Shown in pieces: positions 1 through 10,343 of a stretch of 23,066 nucleotides of DNA (positions are counted from its first letter, which is position 1; every line of letters starts with the position of its first letter). Where the stretch lies: NCBI RefSeq assembly GCF_000150275.1, contig NW_002060962.1, forward strand, positions 1-23,066. The letters run 5' to 3'. Source of the stretch: Trichoplax adhaerens. Taxonomy: Eukaryota > Placozoa > Uniplacotomia > Trichoplacea > Trichoplacidae. The notes beneath the pieces were generated by a model. That model saw only the letters and a list, made by a program, of their open reading frames with translations. It was not told where the DNA came from and ran no database searches. Both the position numbers and the translations under genes were made by a program.

Positions 1-1024
1 ATAATACAAATAAGAAAAACTTTCTAAACCTCTAGATTGCAACACTTTATAATAGGTAATTATACAAGGCGAAAAGAAATTGACTACTTCCGGAGATATC
101 ATGAATAAACTTATTCTCATATAGCTAAATAGATACTTTGTGTTATAAATATGATAAACTGCAGTTTTATTTCAGATAGAATAAAATAACAGTAAAATCG
201 CTAACACTATAGTGTATTAGTGAAGACTGGCGTTACGATGGAGGGATACTCGTTTATTTACTGTCCTATAGCTTATATTAGTTAGGATTAGTTAAGGGGA
301 TGTTAATTCGACAGGGTAGTACCATGGCAGCAGTACTGTACGTCTAATTGTCTAAGCTTTACAGCGAAATATCATAGCAAGTTATATGTAAAATATATTC
401 CTACTGAAGATATTTGTGAGAATATTAATTGATTTATGGAGTAATTATAAGAGAACTTCGCAAATTTACAGATAATCTCATCAAAATTTAAAGACATCTA
501 CTGTAGCAATATATATCTAAAATAAACGTATATTCCTATAATACTATGCAAGTATATATTATCAATAGTTAGCTATTAATTACACTATCATTGATTGAAC
601 TGTGTAATATTAAATTTTTTCGTTCGACTGATTATCTTAAAGCTGTAAATTGTAAACTCTAGCTTTACTGATCGCTGTAAACTACTGTATAGAAGAGAAA
701 AATTTCAATTACAAAGTCTCTTGACCATAATCTAGCCTATTCACGTTTCAACGTAGGTAAACATCGGTGGATTGTAACGAAATGAGCAGCACTAGGTGAT
801 AAATGTAACTGCAATGGCTAGCAACGGTCCATAATGATTTTAAAATGCGGTTATAATATTCTATTCCTTAAAACTTTAATTTTGCTTGACTATAAAATAA
901 AGTTACTTGGCATCACTAACTCGACTGCAGCAAATTATGATAATAACGAACAGTTATGCGTTATTAGTTTTATGATAAGTAGTTTACTGATGTCACAGTT
1001 ATCTTCGACTACCGATAGACTTAC
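1..1024. other. No recognisable gene; probable intron or flank of the GPCR
   Basis: This AT-rich stretch lies downstream, on the minus strand, of the splice donor that ends the GPCR exon at 1025. I translated roughly 240-1020 of the minus strand, looking for a TM3 segment with a conserved Cys and a D/E-R-Y motif. I found none with correct spacing behind a usable acceptor. The stretch is therefore best read as the start of a long intron, or as flank of a truncated gene. No RNA gene or mobile element was recognised. Confidence 0.4.
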
Positions 1025-1245
1025 CTTACTATAGCGTAAATTCCATCAGAAAGAGCTAAATTAATAGTTAAAGCATCACTTAAGTTAAGATTATGTGCTT
1101 TTCTTCCGATAGCGTAACATAAGATTCCATTTCCAATACAGCTGAGTAGAGTAGTAATTACCAACAAGACCAAAAATACGATAGCTGTTTCTCGCGGATA
1201 GTAAAGATCGGAGTTAGATATATTTGTGTTTAGAGAAGAGTTCAT
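1025..1245 (-). CDS. Class A (rhodopsin-like) GPCR, first coding exon only
   Basis: The exon encodes 73 residues plus two bases and ends at a strong donor (AG|GTAAGT). The chosen Met at 1245-1243 gives a short N-terminus with two N-glycosylation sequons (N2-S-S and N8-I-S), as is typical of class A receptors. An upstream in-frame reading to 1341 exists but is hydrophilic and Cys-rich, unlike a receptor N-terminus. TM1 spans about residues 20-46 with the class signature Gly38-Asn39 (N1.50). After a basic loop (GRKAHNLNL), TM2 carries LALSD with Asp67 (D2.50), and the exon stops near the end of TM2. TM3-TM7 are not in the window in recognisable form. The TM1/TM2 pattern recalls opsin/melatonin-like receptors, but one exon cannot settle ligand or subfamily. 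The family couples extracellular signals to G proteins at the plasma membrane. The gene is partial here. Confidence 0.72.
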
Positions 1246-2988
1246 CTTCAAAGATATCTTATTATCGGTATTAAAATCGCAACACGAACTATCTCGTTTA
1301 ATATAATAGATGTAATAGGATTTTAAGATCGTAGCCGTCACCGAGTGGTGGAAATAGATATTTTTTCTCTCTCTTCTTTAGGATCTATTACATTGGCTTA
1401 ATATTATTTACTATTTATGACCTATCATAATTCAATATCATAAGTTGTTATAAGAATTGGAGACATGCGAAGTACTTGAAAGTAAAGAATTTAATATAAT
1501 TATTAAGTAACGTAGTTACCATTACAGTATAGCATTATTATCATTTTACACATTCAATATTCTTTTCAAAGTCGTAGGCAAATAACAATTAGTTTTAGAT
1601 GGTTTAGATATATGTAGCTGTTTCTACACAATTGTATTTTAAATTGATGTTTAGTATTAATTTATTTATTTATAATTGCCGTAATGACGCTATTGTAGTC
1701 GATGGCCAATAAAAATATTTCCTTTTCAATTTTTCATCATTGTACATAACATAGTTTCGTCCTTTACTTTATCGTTATTGTAATTAGTTAATAACGTAAA
1801 ACGAAATTATTTTATGCCTTGATAGATGATTGAAACGAGCATTAAATAAACTAAGATAATAATACCACACTAATCTTTTCATTACGAACTGAAATGAAAG
1901 AATTGATTATTTCTAATGATTACTTTTAAAAGACTGACACGTGCAAACGTCTTACTGTTTATCGTTTATTAATTATAAGATTACCCAGTTACAATTCCTA
2001 TAGTTTGTATTCTTTCCGGAAGAGAAATGGATATAAGTAATTGTATAAAATTTATTTTAGATTAAAGGTAAACGAAGGAGGTATTAGATTTGTACACAGG
2101 AAATGGAAATAAACTCTAAGATTAATTATTGATCGATTAGCTCGTAACATACATGAAAGCTGATGGAGATTATTCTTAATTATGTAGATCCTATTTAAAG
2201 GACAACTTTAATTTTACAAATTATGATTAGTCCGTCAACCTACTCAGGTCGTTAAAACTATTACCAAAATTTAAATATATAAGACTCATGATTACAGTCA
2301 CTTTCGTCACCATTGTACGTAAGGCTATTAGTAGGACGAATTGTAAACAGATATTGTAAGGTGTTACTGTAAAATTTCCCTTTATTAGTGATCTGAATAG
2401 CCAGTTAATTTTCTTATAATTATTAAACAACTTAGTTGATCCAACTTATACGTGAGATCATCTGATTTTTGGTCGCTTAAATTTATGATTAAAATTCAAA
2501 CAAGGTATGAAATCTTTACTAATATCGCTATTAAAACATTGAGCATCTATTTGACTATTTGGCGTTTAGATTGAACGCTTCTAACGGAATATTTATTATT
2601 GCTTCCTAGAAAAATAGTCTCTTAGTGAACTTTTCATAGTAGTCACCGAGTTGGCCTCAGCAAATTAGAAAAGAATTTTTTAGTATAGCAATATCAAATT
2701 TGAAACATTCTTTTTCACGAATACGATACTCTATAAATCGGTTCCAGCTTGGTACGGTAACGTAAACAGTATCACAGCTCTGGTAGATATAGTAATGTAC
2801 AACAGTATTTCCGCTACCAATATAACAATAAAACTTCGTCTAATGAATTTTAGTTTAGGCAGTATATAAATATGAGACAGGAGTTGATATCAAAATAGAA
2901 AAATATTGATTTTGCAAACTACAATCATACTTTTGCATGAGTATTGTGATCAAATTAAGGTATAATTCAGGAAAAGTTACTTCATTCC
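1246..2988. other. Intergenic spacer between GPCR 5' end and TRAPPC9 3' end
   Basis: This is about 1.7 kb of AT-rich DNA. On the minus strand it should contain the TRAPPC9 3' UTR on its right and the GPCR promoter and 5' UTR on its left. I saw no clear minus-strand AATAAA close behind the TRAPPC9 stop. A strong pyrimidine tract at about 1364-1380 followed by AG resembles a plus-strand splice acceptor, but the sequence after it does not stay open. No gene is supported. Confidence 0.5.
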
Positions 2989-5900
2989 TTAGTTTGGCAT
3001 CACCACTATCATTGCTATATTTGATTTAAAGCTCCATACTTTGTATGTTGGATTTTGCTGAAAAATTTTAGCAGAAGTTTTGCCTGACCCAAAGTTACTA
3101 TCTATTTTTGCTTTTGCAGATGAGATAGTACTATCGGTGTATTTGGAATTGGATGTAATTGAGTCCTTTGCTTCGATTTTAACTAGTGAGTTTTTAGTAT
3201 CTTTTGTAGTTTGATGGCTATAAATGTTTACAGATTGACTTTTTTTATCAATGTCAGACAAATCATATAAGTTGTTATTCAGAAAGGAAGATTCAGCAAA
3301 CTGAATACAGGAAACGTCCAAGCAATACTTTCCAGCACCAAAAAATACGATATGGCATTCTTGTTCAATAGTTTGAGCAATTTTTAACTGATTTAAAGAG
3401 ATAAATAGAAATTAGAGCTATAATAAAATTTACGGCAGCATTATTAGGCGTTATCAAGGCCAAAAGCAGTCTTATACCTCAGGAACAACAAGGTGCTCAG
3501 TTCCAACTACCGCACATTTATCTAATAGCTGGGTATCGTAGTAACCATTTTCGTAATCTTGGTATGATTCGATCGTAATACAAAGATTTTGCAACGGTGA
3601 GCCTAAATCGTAACGATTAATTAGTTTAGTATAATACCGTAAATTAATTATCAAAGCACTCACCAGAAATGTTGGTTATGACGGCTTTCACAGATACAGT
3701 ACTTCCAACAGTAAAAGAATCTTGCACTTCACTGCTAATTGGTTTATCGTTTACATGCACATCTGTTAAAAATATAGTTATAATACATAAAGATAAATGA
3801 CGTATCGCTTTTGATAAACAACCATTAACTAACCTATTTTTACTGGAGCCAAGGTAATTCTGTCAATCATTCCTAAAGTTAAATGGTTTGAATTAAGTTG
3901 AACTATTCCGGATTTTCCGCAAGAACGCTATGTGCACACTATTAAGGATCAAACGAAAAACTTTAAAGACAATAGTACTCCATAACGGACTCATTAGTAG
4001 ATTTTTCTGTATAACTTATAGGATACAATCCGCCATCTTAATTCTATAGCATCGGAGAGCTTCTTTAAATACAACTTTTCTTTTAATAAATTTTCCTGAT
4101 TAGAAACTTTCGCTATTTCAATTTTTTCGATAGAAATCGCAACACTGCGGAAAAAAAGGCAATAAGAGCTCCTTTAAATTAAATTGCACAAATTGCAAGG
4201 TTTTTATTTACCACAAGTACCACATGTAATAGTTGGTAAACTAACCGTCTAGCTGCCCCTTTAGGAATAAGTATGTGAGTCGGTTTACCAGTTTTAGTTA
4301 CAGTCCAGTAAAATTCGATCGAGAAAGTGGTTAAGTTTTCGACATCGAACACAATTAGGCACTCATTGCAGCTAAAAAAATTCAAAAAATTACCTATTGA
4401 GCTAGTCGTAAATGGCGCAATACTTGAAATACCAAGTAAAATATATTCACACTATAGAACAATTACCTATCGTCGGATAAAACATCAAAATTTAAAATTC
4501 TTACAGAAGGTTTTATCGTAATATTAAATACAGCTTCAATTTGACGACAGTATTCATTGTGAATGATGCCTCCACTGTAAGTACATTTCAATGCGGAGGT
4601 AATTTTTTCTGTATTAACGTCGGTAACAGCTGCAATATCGTTATATGGGATATTTAATGCAATCGGTAATTTTATAGTCTTTCTCTGTTGGCATGGTAAC
4701 TTATGTTCCAGATCTTCATTACACCAATCGAATAAGGTAGCACCACCTATTACAAATATAGTAGTCGGCATGAATGTAAAGTATTAGTTTTAGTTATTAA
4801 ATCCTTTGATCAGGGCAATACAATTGTACTCACTGTTACTGCTGCTATTAACGACTTGTAGATTTAAGAAGTTCACATCGATACATGATACGTTCTCGAA
4901 AATCATGTCGAAAGGATTTCTATTGAAAAAATCTATCATTAGCCGTTCTGGTACTCTTAAACTTTTGATGGGTAAAAATTTATCTTTACCTTTCTCCAGT
5001 ATAAGTAGTTAAATTTGTAACCAATGTTTGGATTTCATTTGATGTTGTAACTACAAAACCAGGTGATAATGTGGACGAAATACGTATCAGGGGTAACGCA
5101 GGTATAACGTCAATTTCACGACGCAAGCTTTCGTTGCAGAATGTTGACGTGCATAAGCTATTTAGTCCAAAAACTTGGCTGCTGTAGCCTAAAATATGTA
5201 ATTTGCCTTTGCTACATGGAATACCAGTTAACATCATAGACACAGGCTCAGATTTTGGAGGTAGTGCAATAGCCGCCGGATGGGGATCGAAAGCAATATC
5301 ATCCACTAACAGTGTCATCTTGCTAACCTTCACTTCAAGAGGCATGGGATTAACTAGTTTTATTTCAACTCTAAGAGTTTCATTTTGAATTGTAATTGGG
5401 ATTTCATCGGTTTTTCCTTTAGTTGATCGTTTCTGTAGTGCGGAGAATATGAAGCAGTTCTGATTATCGGAATCAGTATTTGCTAACATCTTAACAGGTC
5501 GCAATTGGGTAGGAAGTGGGACAATAGTAAATTGGATAATACAGGGAAACATTGTCATTGCCATTGGTTGGCTACCGTAATTGCGATTAAAAGTAAATTG
5601 ATACGGGCTTCCAGTGATATTTTTCGACTGCATCTCAAGAAGGGCACAGTAAGTTTGTTTATCCGAATCACTCAGTGAACTATCCATAAATTGTAAAATA
5701 AAAATAAGAAGTCGGGAAGCAATAGCAGGATCATTAAGGTGTCTCGAACACATTATTAATTCCTTTAAAACATGTAACTGAAGGGCTGGCCAACCAGATC
5801 TATCCTTAGCACATAATTGGAAATCAGGATGTAAGTTATACCCTTTCAAGGCCTTTTTCATGAGTGAATATACAGCAATCCAAGGATGATTTGTAATATT

Positions 5901-8267
5901 TCTCGATAAACACTGCATTGATGCTATACGAGATATAAAAGCAGCTTTTCGGCCAAAATTAATCTTTTCATAAATATGGCTAACAAAGCAATAACGTTGA
6001 ATTTTTTGCTCTTCGCTCAATGGATAGTTGGTATATAAGATTCTCATCAGCGTTTCTGATGTCTCTACTTTTTTATCTGCAGAAGCCAAAACATTGGCTA
6101 ACTTGATATTAGCTTCTAATTCAATTAACGGTGCAACATTGATCCTGTTATAAATTTTAATTGCTTCTAGATATCTTTCAATAACGTCATTCGTTGATAA
6201 TAGGTTAGCATTCAGCGAAGGTACAGTTGCGACAGCGTTATCATCTTTGGTCGCTACAGCATTAAAAGATGGAGATCTTCTACCTTTACCTTCAGGTAAT
6301 ACAGCAGCACTCCCAGGAGTAAGGACGTAGTCTCCACCTTTTAAAAATTAGATATCTGTATTACTAATATGTTGATTTTTTATTAGTAAAGTATAAGAGA
6401 AGTAAAGTTTATAGCAGGTTACTGCATTTTCAAATATCAGCAATTGTATTATATCGAACGTTTTCAAGCAAATGAACGACTATGCGTGCACATTATGAGT
6501 TCAATTATAAAAAGTAGCAATGACTGATCTGGTAATACTATATTCTAACTTTTTATTGATAATTTGAATGGACTATATCCCAGTAGAACTTGAACTCTTA
6601 TCTGAATGCCGCAATCGCAAAAGTACTTTACTGTTGATAAAATTTGAAAGCTCAAGCTTTCATACGCTTTGGAGAAGATAGAATCATGACAGTGTATGTG
6701 TGCATGTGTAATTGCAAAAGAAAGAACGCAACTAAGTGGTCAAGATAAAGAGTATGATTGGTTGTTATTTAGTAGATATCGGTTTTAATAAAATGCAGAA
6801 TTAATAGTTCCTATACACTTGTCGAATATAATACCCGTAGAGGGTAAAAAAAAGAATACCTCTATACATATAGTATTACACTATCATAGCTAATTTAACG
6901 GGGACAGTATTTACTTTTGCATATGATGGTAGCAGCACAGATGCCTTCTAATGCGCTGGCTAGCCAGAGTAAATCATTTGCAGAGCGTAGCCCATCGACA
7001 GCAGCAGCATAGTGGCTCAAGGCATCATAGGATAAATTGGCCAGTAAACATAAATCACCGAGTCGCTTTTTATTCCTGCCAGCACATTTCTTCTTATAGC
7101 CGCTATTACATATTTGACAAAAAAAAGTTGCACGGAATAAAAAACAATCTAAGTTAAAATATACAATACTTCCTATTTATTAAATAGCTTTGAATATGTA
7201 CGTAAGAGACACAGGTGCTACGCTCGATTTTACGACAACGCAACTAAGCACTTTATCATTCAGTATAGAATAATATTTGAATTGGGTGATGGAAAGGTTA
7301 ATAAGTCGTATTAATGATATACGGTAAATGATGATAAAACAAACAATCTTCTACTACGTCGAGATCATATTACACTATCGTACTACATTATCAAGATAAT
7401 CATATTGTTATTTCTGTAATGTTGCTATCGATCAGGTAGAAGTTGACAGACTTACCTTTGATATACATCGAAAACATTTCTGTTGCTGTCCGTTCTTGTA
7501 TCATATTAAAATAAATTACATCAGTACAGTAGAATATTTGAGTATACGCGTATACCAATTGATGTCTATTGATATCATTACAGTATAAGAGAAGAGGAGG
7601 AAATCAATTGTTGACAAATGACTGATTACTATTGCGCTGCGATTGTAATTGCTAGCGTGACAGCAATGGATAACATTGGTTTGCAATAGTTTTACCTATC
7701 ATCTTGAGATCCGCTGTCATTTTCTAATGATATTTTTAACATAGTCATTTTATCAGGCTTTTCATTCAGTTTTTCGACACGTTTAGAGTCCAAGATCCAG
7801 AATAGAGATGCACCAAATTCAGGTATTGCAGTAGATAAGACATGTTGATAGTTTTGCAAATTGATGACAATCGCTTCAGTTTGATCAGGTAACGATTGGT
7901 CAGTCATAATAATGAAACGACTATCGAATAAAGTTTCAGAATATTGGGTAAGCGTATCTTGAAATTTTTGGTTTAGTTGGGCAAATTGGTCATTGGTTTT
8001 TGTTAAATCGCCTATGCAAAATAATCCTAGAACATGCTTATGCATATGCAAGGTGCCCCAAATACGACTTTCATGAGCATGAACATTTTGAACAAATTTA
8101 AGTCTAACTACACGATTGGCATTGGGTAGGCTAACACGTTGATAACGGCTACGCAACAGCGTATAAATACGTTGAAATTGTTGACGAGGAATATTGCCCA
8201 CTGGTAGAACTAAAACTAACATACATCGATGATCAAATGTCGTTTGTGAGAAGTCAATGCCTGCCAT
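2989..8267 (-). CDS. TRAPPC9: TRAPPC9 (NIBP / Trs120 family), TRAPPII complex subunit
   Basis: The gene is complete, in 11 coding exons on the minus strand: 8267-7696, 7102-6915, 6337-4990, 4919-4834, 4746-4467, 4371-4246, 4144-4027, 3927-3834, 3762-3664, 3602-3478 and 3387-2989. All phases join, giving 3435 nt or about 1144 residues, close to the vertebrate protein. The start ATG has A at -3 and G at +4. Family landmarks in order are: LVLVLPVG and FQRIY near residue 20-40; LGDLCLLAN and ANDLLWLASALEGIC (exon 2); YLEAIKIYNR and LIELEANIK, then LSEEQKIQRY and ASMQCL (exon 3); IDVIPALPLI; TYSGGI (exon 5); a WRI block across exons 7/8; and YQDYENGYYD (exon 10). TRAPPC9 is the large scaffold of TRAPPII, which acts in Golgi/endosomal vesicle tethering and Rab GEF function. 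Introns 3-10 are only 61-101 nt. Introns 1 and 2 are about 593 and 577 nt, and I recognise nothing else in them. Exon 11 carries an unusual Ser/Lys/Thr-rich insertion. Donors GTATCC (exon 7) and GTTAGT (exons 6, 8) are weak, so exact junctions there are less sure than the gene. Confidence 0.94.
7542..7555. repeat. 14-bp perfect palindrome GTATACGCGTATAC
   Basis: A perfect inverted repeat without spacer lies in TRAPPC9 intron 1, about 150 nt from the exon 1 donor. It could be a dimeric factor-binding site or chance. Nothing else in the sequence assigns a role. Confidence 0.5.
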
Positions 8268-8600
8268 GATGAGGTGATGATCGCCCTTTTCAAGGTTGAT
8301 TTGTATCTCTTGACTCGTACACCACTCCAATGATACAGTAATATCAAGAAAATAACATGCTGGAAAGCCAATTTACCTTGACTTTGACTGAATTAAACAT
8401 GAATGACAAGATTTCAATGTTATCAAATCTACATAAGCTGTACTAGAGCGGCTAACAGCTACAACGGGTAGACAAGAATTACTGCTCAATTGGTAATAAT
8501 CTCGCAGGCGGATGATTTGACGCTGGTGATTTCGATCCTTGTAGTACCGTGTGGTAGTAGTGTGTAGTATGTGTGGAGTACAGTAGTAGGCTTGTACCTG
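8268..8600. promoter_or_regulatory. Presumed TRAPPC9 promoter / 5' UTR region
   Basis: This is the 330 nt immediately upstream of the TRAPPC9 ATG, before the minisatellite begins. The region must hold the minus-strand 5' UTR and core promoter unless there is a non-coding first exon further away. I saw no convincing TATA box. The reading frame stays open for about 60 nt upstream of the ATG without another in-frame ATG, so an upstream coding exon cannot be excluded. Confidence 0.35.
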
Positions 8601-9034
8601 AGTGCTGTGAAGATGTTGTCGGCTATAGAAGTTTTCTAATACTGTATCTCTATGGGAACTGGACAGTACTGGTACTGTGAAGAATCAAGATATTGTCGGC
8701 CATAGAAGTGCGCATACTCTGTATGGGAACTGGATAGTACTGGTACTGGTACTGGTTCTACTGGTACTGTAAAGAATCAAGATATTGTCGGCCATAGAAG
8801 TGCGCATACTCTGTATGGGAATTGGACAGTACCAGTACCAATACCAGTACCAGTACAGTGCTGTGAAGAATCAAGATGTTGTCGGCCATAGAAGTTTTCT
8901 AATACTCTCTATGGGAACTGGACAGTACTAATACTAGTACCAGTACCAGTACCAGTACAGTAGAGTGCTGTGAAGAATCAAGATATTGTCGGCCATAGAA
9001 GTTTTCTAATACTCTCTATATGGGAACTGGACAG
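8601..9034. repeat. Minisatellite, five units of about 92-107 bp, with internal GTAC hexamer array
   Basis: The core of each unit reads AAGAATCAAGATATTGTCGG, then CCATAGAAG, then a run ending ATGGGAACTGGACAGTAC. Core starts (AGAATCAAGA) fall at 8681, 8773, 8867 and 8974, and a degenerate first unit begins at about 8601. Two variants of the middle alternate: GTGCGCATACTCTG in units 2 and 3, GTTTTCTAATACT in units 1, 4 and 5. Between cores lies a variable run of a GTAC-containing hexamer. It reads as TACTGG repeats after units 1-2 and as the reverse complement CCAGTA after units 3-4. The array lies between divergently transcribed genes. Confidence 0.9.
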
Positions 9035-9342
9035 TAGTACTGTGGACGTTAGCCAGTTTTAATGAACGAACGTACGAACGTCCAATTTGAACGTCGGACG
9101 TTCATTGAACGTACCAACGTACACAGTGTACAGTGTTAACACTACAGTATATACATAGTGTACACTGTACAGTACGGTATAAGACTACTGTAAACTATAC
9201 ACTGTACTGTACGTAACAGCGTACAGTATACTGTAGTCATGACTAGTACTGTGGACGTTAGCCAGTTTTAATGAACGAACGTACAGTACAGTACACAGTG
9301 TACAGTGTTAACACTACAGTATATACATAGTGTACACTGTAC
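9035..9342. repeat. Tandem duplication (two copies) of a palindrome-rich block
   Basis: A 41-bp segment at 9035-9075 recurs identically at 9244-9284. A 50-bp segment at 9121-9170 recurs identically at 9293-9342. The two segments are 45 bp apart in the first copy and 8 bp apart in the second, so one copy gained or lost 37 bp. The 50-bp segment is bounded by ACACAGTGTACAGTG and CATAGTGTACACTGTAC, which are near reverse complements, so it can fold into a hairpin. The extra 37-bp part of copy one is rich in ACGT, including the inverted pair GAACGTC/GACGTTC. Confidence 0.9.
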
Positions 9343-9538
9343 TGAAAGTGTTTGTAAAAGACGTTTGTACTACTGTACTGTACTGTATAAGAAAGTCTAT
9401 GGCTTACAGTACTGTACTGTACACCAACGGTCTCTAGCCTAGTCTGTACTGTACTGTACACTAATGTAGATAGAGATAATCCGGCAGCACTGGCACTCGA
9501 TTGATATACTGTCAAGCAGTTCATAACGATGGTATCAA
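9343..9538. repeat. GTACTGTAC-type palindromic repeats
   Basis: Repeated short runs of CTGTACTGTAC occur, for example near 9371, 9411 and 9446. They continue the low-complexity theme of the preceding duplication. Any open frame here is a by-product of the Tyr/Ser/Val-encoding repeat and is not considered a gene. Confidence 0.75.
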
Positions 9539-9549
9539 CCCCCCCCCCC
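9539..9549. repeat. Poly-C tract, 11 C
   Basis: A homopolymer run of 11 C stands out sharply in this AT-rich window and marks the right end of the GTAC repeat block. It may be length-polymorphic, or its length may carry a sequencing error. Confidence 0.9.
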
Positions 9550-9929
9550 GCCTATTACGCTTTGGTCAGGAGCCAACGTGGCTTGCAGTCGCTAGTTGAC
9601 AGTACAGTACTATAGGCTTTAAAGGCGGAAACACTGCAATGACGTAGCACTACCATAGCTGATCAAAGCTGAAATTAGAAACGAGGTTTTTGGACCATTG
9701 GTTTGATTATTTTGCGTGTGTTCGAGAATTGATGGTATTCAAACTATTTCAAAGTGCAATGCGTTTCGCAATCCTATGCGTAGAGTAGATGTGAATACAC
9801 TGTACTGGAGCGATCACAGGCCACACCACTAATACAGTATACTGTACTTGTACAATATTGGATAATTTCATAAATAATCAAGCCATCCAAACCGGAAAAG
9901 CCATAACAGCATCTTGAAGCAGAAATAGG
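9550..9929. other. Upstream region of the AIG1-type first-exon cluster
   Basis: This is 380 nt without a gene. It holds a few more CAGTAC/GTACTG elements (9600-9612, 9834-9853) and would include the 5' UTR and promoter of the first AIG1-type exon if that exon is transcribed. No clear TATA box was seen. Confidence 0.4.
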
Positions 9930-10076
9930 ATGAGAAATAGGTTATGCTTGTGCGTTTACGCCAGTGGAGCGATTGTGCTTGGAATGGGCATTCAGTATGA
10001 TTGGAGATTTCTCTATAATCTACCGATATACAGTGGTGTTGCTGGGAGATGGAAATACATGACAACTTTGAATTTC
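9930..10076 (+). CDS. AIG1/ADTRP-type first exon, copy 1 (alternative first exon or relic)
   Basis: This is a 49-codon exon starting ATG and ending in a perfect phase-0 donor (TTC|GTAAGT). It encodes a hydrophobic first membrane segment (about residues 5-20), a YDW motif and the family signature WKYMT at 41-45. Thr45 matches the catalytic Thr43 of human AIG1. Length and phase equal those of the intact copy-3 first exon at 11829. It is closest to copy 2: the two share the start MRN, the YDW and the GxAxRWKY pattern. No intact exons 2-5 follow before the next first exon. It could splice to exon 2 at 12916 as an alternative first exon, or be what remains of a decayed gene. The preserved frame, start and donor argue that it is not ancient junk. 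Transcription is unproven. Confidence 0.68.
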
Positions 10077-10124
10077 GTAAGTTTCAACAGCTCAAGTTTC
10101 CTACCGCTAGTGATAGATTCCAAC

Positions 10125-10144
10125 TCATTCATTCATTCATTCAT
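10125..10144. repeat. (TCAT)5 microsatellite
   Basis: Five tandem TCAT units lie downstream of AIG1-type first exon copy 1, in what would be intron. This is a simple repeat with no assigned role. Confidence 0.9.
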
Positions 10145-10238
10145 TAACCTCCTAGTGAAGCAGTACCGCACTGCATTATTAATTCAATTCAATGGTCAAT
10201 TAGGAGCAACCGCAAGTACAGTAGTAAGATTCATTCAT

Positions 10239-10343
10239 GAATTATCACAACTCTATTGCAAATGGAATAGAGCATTCTTAATATTTTGGCGGTGCTATAT
10301 AGTAGTATAGTTAGTATATTGTAAACGCTTCCCAATTTCGATG
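10239..10343 (+). pseudogene. Possible degraded AIG1-type exon 2 (copy 1)
   Basis: In one frame the segment begins ELSQLY, like the LIQILY and HLQTLY starts of intact exons 2. It ends FPISM directly before a perfect GTAAGT donor at 10344, as intact exons 2 end FPIGM, FPFGM or FPVSI before GTA. The frame is broken by a TAG at 10308-10310, the middle is shorter than in the intact exons, and the RD/KD-x-x-F motif expected before FP is missing. It is correctly placed downstream of copy 1 exon 1. Short matches can arise by chance, so the call is tentative. Confidence 0.3.

Noticed and set aside
721-840. Possible TM3 of the GPCR on the minus strand (Trp...Cys...Asp-x-Tyr)
   Set aside because: The Cys to Asp spacing is 16 residues rather than about 24, there is no proper D/E-R-Y, and no good acceptor in the right phase.
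1364-1430. Strong plus-strand splice-acceptor-like pyrimidine tract
   Set aside because: The sequence after AG reaches a stop within 13 codons in the best frame and resembles no protein.
2227-2430. Minus-strand open frame of 67 codons
   Set aside because: It has no recognisable domain, an ordinary AT-rich composition and no splice or promoter support. The hydrophobic stretch does not match a GPCR segment.
4920-4989. Apparent frameshift or deletion in TRAPPC9 after TYTGE
   Set aside because: Using the acceptor TTTTTTCAATAG before 4919 instead of the nearer AG gives a 70-nt intron and restores the conserved IFENVSCIDVNFLNLQV block, so no lesion is needed.
4806-5012. Plus-strand open frame across TRAPPC9 exons 3-4
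   Set aside because: It is a shadow of coding sequence on the opposite strand. The minus-strand reading matches TRAPPC9 and has consistent splice phases.
8268-8330. Longer N-terminus for TRAPPC9 starting at 8330
   Set aside because: The codon there is TTG, not ATG. The family-like N-terminus begins at the ATG at 8267, which has a good Kozak context.
9258-9524. Open frame rich in Tyr, Ser, Val and Thr on the minus strand
   Set aside because: It is the translation of the GTACTGTAC-type repeat and palindromes. It has no domain, no splice context and repeat-driven composition.
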